In this document: positions 59,068-64,000 of the stretch, piece after piece
Numbering within the stretch: position 1 is the stretch's first letter
Layout of the letters: the number at the start of each line of letters is the position of its first letter
Source of the DNA: Maea johnstoni
Lineage: Eukaryota; Annelida; Polychaeta; Spionida; Magelonidae
Direction of reading: 5' to 3'
NCBI GenBank assembly: GCA_963942565.1
Contig: OZ012691.1
Location: 9,331,704-9,395,703, forward strand
Length of the DNA stretch: 64,000 nt
Position numbers and translations under genes: made by a program
Notes under the pieces: generated by a model
Database searches by the model: none
Told to the model about the DNA's origin: nothing
The model's input: the letters and a program-made list of their open reading frames with translations, nothing else

Positions 59068-59270
59068 TAACTCTTCCAATTACTTTCGTCCAAAGCACCG
59101 GGATGCAAGATTTTTGAAAAACATTCAAACCCTGTCATGTTGGTATTCATTAAAAGCACTCGCTGAGTCTCTCAGATGAGTACCCATATGTCAGGGTTTC
59201 AGTCTATTTTCAGTTTTTTTGCATCATTGTGTATTGGACAATTCAGCCACCAGCAGCATAAGGGTCAAAT
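59068..59270 (-). mobile_element. Family A mini-transposon
   Basis: TTAACTCTTCCAATTACTTT...CAGCAGCATAAGGGTCAA, diverged tips. Confidence 0.78.
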
Positions 59271-60250
59271 ATTGCATTCATTTGCTTTACCTGTTGCAAG
59301 CCTGTCAGATATAGGTCAATATGTAGTATAAGACAAATGTATATCCAGTGTGCAAACATTGAAGGCTGCATGTGTAGCATGTGTGTGTAGCTCTGTTACG
59401 CAAGTAAGAATCGGTCACTCGGAAACCTCTTGATCGCCATCGCGATGACCTGGGTATCAGCCAATGAAAAGACTGACCTGCAGCGCGCTTGGTGATGCTG
59501 GATGTGTGATCCACAAGAGAAAGTGAAAGAGTTCATTGAAAACCACCCCAAGAAAAACAACAACAAAACCATGATTATTAACATGCCTATTTAATGGAAT
59601 GCATATGCATCTATTTTCCAGCAGAATAATGTAATTGTGAGAATAATTGGATGAAAGATGTGCATTCTTATTTGATGGGCAATTTTCCCAAACTTGTTCA
59701 TGCTCACAGAATGTTTTTCCATGTAATCATACTTTTTAAAGTGATGACTGTCTAGAGCTTAGCATAATATACAAAAAATAATTTAAGCAGAGTATTTTGC
59801 TGTTCTCGATTATAATACCTTCCCAAATATTTTCCTCATAATATATTTATTATAAGTTATTCCAAATAAGGAATGTTGAGGTACTATGGGCATGAATGGT
59901 TTAAAATAGTTTTGCCACATTAATTTTGTACATGAGATTTTCTAAGTTATAAGATTGCAAAGTGACACTCAAGAAAAGAATTTGGTACTTTCCTAAGGTT
60001 TCTGTTTCATACATTTCACATTATCAAAAACATACTTTACCCAAGTTCACACACTTTTCACATTAAAAATCCACCTTGAACATACTCATTTAAAATAAGA
60101 CAGAATTAATCAACCACAAACTGAGTTTACCACAAAAAATGAAAAAAGGTCAAAAGTATTTATTTCAGCAGTGCAGTAACTCAGTAGTCAAAATGCTATA
60201 AATAGCCAGAAAAATCATGTAGAGGTTTCAAATTCTAAGTGATCTGCATC
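59271..60250. other. Gene-free stretch
   Basis: AT-rich with weak family B traces near 59860-59905. No exon recognised. Confidence 0.5.
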
Positions 60251-60265
60251 TCTTGCCACTAAGGT

Positions 60266-60282
60266 TGCCATGGCAACTTTCT
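60266..60282. promoter_or_regulatory. Perfect RFX X-box palindrome
   Basis: GTTGCCATGGCAAC, exactly the RFX consensus. No gene is recognised nearby in this window. Confidence 0.5.
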
Positions 60283-61232
60283 CCATTCTCACTCTGGGAT
60301 GTCAAGGTGAAGGTCACAAGGAGTCGATTTCAGATTCCTTGTATTCATGGTCTTTAAGCCATGATTATAGAAGTGCCTGTCTGAAACAGCAAGCACAAAA
60401 GTTCTGCCCAAGCGGTGATGCAGATGTACTTAAGTCAACTACTTAAAATCATTATACCAACTACATTCATTTGCCTATAGTGTCATTGTTGAATAACAAT
60501 GACAAAGCATAATTATTCTAGATGAAAGAAGGAAAAGAGGGAGAGTAAGAGCAGAGCTTTATATCCAAAGAGGAACAAGGGTTATTTTAGATGCAGGGTA
60601 TCCATAGACAGATCCACACATCCCCCTTCTTTTATAAGGCGAGCAGGGTGGCACCTTCCGGTTTCCTAAAAGGGGCAAACTCTGTGTGCCCCTTGCAGGA
60701 AGTATTTCAAGAAATTTGCTGTCTGAATAATGGACTGGAAGGGTCCAGGCTACAAAGAACCTGCTTGTATTCCTTCTTATGATGTGCATTTTAGGGTACA
60801 ACATAGGTTCCAAAACATAACTTGCAGAGCGGGGCAAGCTGCCCAAAAAGTTAACTTGCCTCGTCAGCACTTCTACTTGCCCCACCACTCTGTTAAACAA
60901 AGGTGAGTAAATACATTGCTAGGACTCTCCCCAAAATATTTCTTGCAGAGTGGGCATCTAGTCTTGTTCTGAATGTACGATTGCGTTTTTTGCGGAATTT
61001 ACTTGCAACTTGCAACAGGGCAAGAGGGGATAGCACGAAGTGTTAAAGTGCATTAAAATATGCTCAATATTCGGTATGTACTGGTAAAATACGATAAATA
61101 TATCTGGTCTGTGACAGTCCCACATGCAAAGGTAAGAAAACATTACTTTACGGGGGGAGGTTGGGAAGGTTCAGAAGACCAGAAAATAATGTATGGTGGC
61201 TTGCACCTTCCAACATTTTTAAGAAAAGACGG

Positions 61233-61261
61233 AGGAGGGGGGGGGGGGGGGGGGGGGGGGG
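61233..61261. repeat. Poly-G run
   Basis: About 26 G with an A interruption near its start. Confidence 0.95.
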
Positions 61262-61336
61262 AGTTTCACTTATTTGGGACCTGTGTGGTTAAACAGAGGA
61301 ATACGGTACCTCTGTTATCTTGCAAGAATAGCTGCT

Positions 61337-61542
61337 TTAACCCTTCCAATGCTGAGGCTACTTTGGTCCAATGCACAGAGAGATTTTTGAAAACCATTTA
61401 AACCCTGTCATGTTGGTATTAATTAAATAGCTCATGCTGAGTTCTCTCATATGAGTATCCCTGTGCCAGGGTTTCAGTCATTTTCCAGGGTTTTGCATCA
61501 TTTTGTATTAACTTAATTAGCCATCAGCCGCATAAGGGTTAA
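61337..61542 (-). mobile_element. Family A TTAA mini-transposon (full copy)
   Basis: TTAACCCTTCCAATGCTGAG...CAGCCGCATAAGGGTTAA. Confidence 0.86.
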
Positions 61543-61783
61543 ACTCCCTAACTTGGGGTGCCTGCTCTCGCTGCCACCACTTATGAACTATGACATTATA
61601 TTTAGGTGTTTCCTATCTTTCAAGTAGTCAGGTTTGATTGACAAAGAATGTGTCTATACTATCTGCACTGCCAAGATTTTTTTTGTGTGTTTCGTCATTT
61701 TTCACAGCGTAGGTTATATATATGGCTTAAAGGGACAGTAATCCGTACGGTAACTGATAAGAAATTCTCTTCCTTAACTAATA

Positions 61784-61961
61784 CAGTCAAACCTGCCTAG
61801 GAGACCATTTCCATTAAGAGACCACCTCTATTAAGAGACCACATTTTCACTTACCCTGGTCTAACATTAAAGTTTAAATGACCCTCTATTAAAAGACCAC
61901 CTTTCTTAAGAGAAAATATTTTGGTCTTTCCTCGGGTGGTCACATAATACAGGTTTGACTG
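61784..61961. mobile_element. 178-bp Tc1/mariner-like mini-transposon, TA target
   Basis: Starts CAGTCAAACCTG and ends CAGGTTTGACTG, flanked by TA. The interior repeats AAGAGACCACCT. The tip is of a type widespread in animal mini-transposons. Confidence 0.9.
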
Positions 61962-62280
61962 TAAATTTATTTGCCTTTGTTCTTATTGTATGGTTTGTCG
62001 TAGGTCAAAGTTGACAGTCCATTGTTTTATCATGTCTTGTATGTATTATTCATCTACGGGTGAGGCCTTTATAAAATTTTCTTATCTTATCTTATCTAGT
62101 ACCAAAGGCTTTGTTCAGTTGCAAAGGAACCACACATGGCACTTCACAATGCAGCACAATCATATAACGACAACACCAACCAATTAATGAGGATCCATCG
62201 AAACTCAAACCTTTTAGACGACATTTCTGAAAACTAAGTTTCTTTACAACTAGGCCATAGCAGATTCCACCATGCACTGG

Positions 62281-62887
62281 GGCTTGACATCACCTGCCGC
62301 TAACAATAGGTTATTTATGGTCTGTGTCAATATTTGTAGTTTAGGGCTAGGAGTTATTCTATGATGTTAAGAAGAAATGGGGTAGCAAAAGTTGAGGAGT
62401 TCCTTCTGCTTAGTATTATGCAAATATGTGTTTACACCTTTAAGTGGATAGTCTATGGAAAATAAACAATGAGGATTTTTTTCTATCTGTACAAGGGTAT
62501 TAAGAGGAAGAAACCCAAACCTGTGTTAACCCTTTAATGCCTTAAAAGGGTTCCCTTTGGAAAATGCTATGATATTTTTGTAAATAACTTCAATTTAAAG
62601 TATCAATATGTAAAACATTGAAGAAGATGAGGTGATATCTGATTAACAATTCTTATCCAAAGTTTTCTTTTTTAATCGTCTTTTTCTGTGATGTATTCAA
62701 CTATTTTCTATGTATGTTATGCTTGCACCTTGAGAGATGTCAATAAAAGATAAATACATGTATCCATACAAATGTCTCATTATATCATTATCCATGTCTT
62801 TATCAAGGAATTATATACTTAAATCTTAACCTTTAAGCAAGGTCCTAGAACCAGGAATAAAAGATAAATTTGTGTTATTTCTTCATT
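62281..62887. other. Gene-free stretch
   Basis: AT-rich; a diverged TTAACCC-type element may begin at about 62525. Nothing else recognised. Confidence 0.5.
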
Positions 62888-63102
62888 TTACCCTTATGCT
62901 ACTGGTGGTTAACTTGGGCAATACAAAATGATGCAAAAATCCTGAAAAATGACTGCACCCCTGGCACATGGGTACTCTTCTGAGAGTACTCAGCGAGAGC
63001 TTTCAAATGAATACCAACATAACAGGGTTTAGATGTTTTTCAAAATTATAGCATTCTTGTGCATTCTTTGGACGAAAGTAGCCTCAGCATCGGAAGGGTT
63101 AA
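62888..63102 (+). mobile_element. Family A TTAA mini-transposon
   Basis: TTACCCTTATGCTACTGGTG...CAGCATCGGAAGGGTTAA. A second, inverted partial copy (63099-63270) shares its right TTAA. Confidence 0.85.
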
Positions 63103-63581
63103 CCCTTATGCTGCTGAAGCTACTTTCACCCAAAGCACAAGGATGCAAAGAATTTTGATAACCATTGAAACCCTGTCTTGTTGGTATTGATAAGAAAGCT
63201 CTCAATGTGTTCGCTCAGATTAGTAGCCATGTGGCATGGTTTCAGTCATTTTTCAGCTTTTCTGCTTTAGTAGGACACTGCCTTTCCCAATTAGGTTCAT
63301 TTTCTGTTTCCAGGAGTCTGAGAACAGCGTGTGTTTCCCACACCACATATGGCACTCTTAAAAGCAGAGATGCGGTACTCGCAGAGCCACATGTTTTGAG
63401 AGTCTGTTGGGTTAACAACCCATCCTATGTCAACATTACTGCTGGATAACCTGTGGGTACTGGAGGTTAATTGTCTGTGTACAGTGAGAGGCTATCCTAT
63501 CTAGAGTCACTCAGGCTGGGCAGAGACAGAACACATGGTGGGCAGACCACTGACCAGACAAACTAATAGGTACCAGACTCT

Positions 63582-63761
63582 AAGGATTCGACATTCCCAG
63601 GGGCATATGCCCCTAAATTTTGCTGTGGGCCCCTAGATTTTTCGGGCTAGGGGCCCGAAATAGTATCTATATATAATAATACAGAAATCCCGTTTTTGAC
63701 CACTAAATTTATCAAAAGACCTTTTCGGGCCCCTAGCCTGAAATCTAAGTGTCAGACCCTG
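63582..63761 (-). mobile_element. Mini-transposon, family D (reverse)
   Basis: Reverse copy with CTAAGTGTCAGACCCTG at the right and a diverged left tip. The flanks ACTCT and AGTCT differ at one of five bases. Confidence 0.82.
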
Positions 63762-63899
63762 AGTCTTATGGTGGCCAGTAGCCAAGCCCATGCCCAAGCA
63801 ATTCATCTCGCCTAAGTAAAATATATTGACTGTTCCTATCATTATGTTTTTTTCTGGATATATATAACTTGGAGACAGGGCAGTTCCTGCCAGTGGTGT

Positions 63900-64000
63900 C
63901 AGGTGTTAATAGCATGTGCCATGCACTTGGTGGCCTAACCCAGGCAGTGGTGAGAGACAGCGAGCAGCCAATGGCAACCTCTTAGACCAGACTGCATATA
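63900..64000 (-). mobile_element. SINE-like S2 head (reverse, cut by window end)
   Basis: CTAACCCAGGCAGTGGTGAG then AGACAGCGAGCAGCCAATGG is the inverse of the head unit seen at 57.6-58.3 kb. Confidence 0.65.

Noticed and set aside
60559-60900. 113-codon minus-strand ORF
   Set aside because: No recognisable protein motif, and it overlaps a GGGCAAGT-type mini-transposon fragment.

Overview
The window is animal (metazoan) nuclear DNA: split genes with GT-AG introns of about 0.4-7 kb, an AT-rich background, and very dense short DNA transposons, tRNA-derived SINEs, microsatellites and minisatellites. The proteins and repeat style suggest a marine invertebrate, possibly a non-vertebrate deuterostome, but I cannot fix the phylum. 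A run of exactly 200 N (38574-38773) marks an assembly gap.

Region 1 (1-28.7 kb, + strand) is the 3' three quarters of the SPT6 (SUPT6H) gene, the histone chaperone and RNA polymerase II elongation factor. I place 24 exons whose reading phases all agree; they encode 1,358 residues ending at 28207. Missing upstream is roughly the acidic N-terminal quarter. The introns hold an unusual number of tandem copies of pieces of the gene's own exon/intron junctions (exons 4, 6, 11, 12, 13, 16, probably 20, and 22). Intron 14 carries a 6.76-kb element with inverted ends of about 1.1 kb. It sits inside an older TTAA-type mini-transposon with a 3-bp TAA target duplication, and itself holds a nested TTAA element.

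Region 2 (28.7-34.9 kb) is intergenic: a minisatellite with CCAAT boxes in 31-bp pairs, TTAA mini-transposons and a 70-bp tandem repeat. Region 3 (34.9-40.8 kb, - strand) holds four exons of an extracellular alpha-carbonic anhydrase with a C-terminal membrane tail, convergent with SPT6. The catalytic middle exons are not visible and may lie in the N gap.

Region 4 (40.8-64 kb) has no gene I can support. It holds long TA and GA simple repeats, a cluster of RFX X-box-like sites, many TTAA mini-transposons, a palindrome cluster, a tandem array built from a SINE tRNA-like head, and other short elements.

Besides the SPT6 duplications, the clearest structural result is a set of four mini-transposon families with CAGGG/CAGTG ends and 5-bp target duplications, read directly at seven copies (six exact, one with a mismatch). 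No virus-like element was recognised with confidence.
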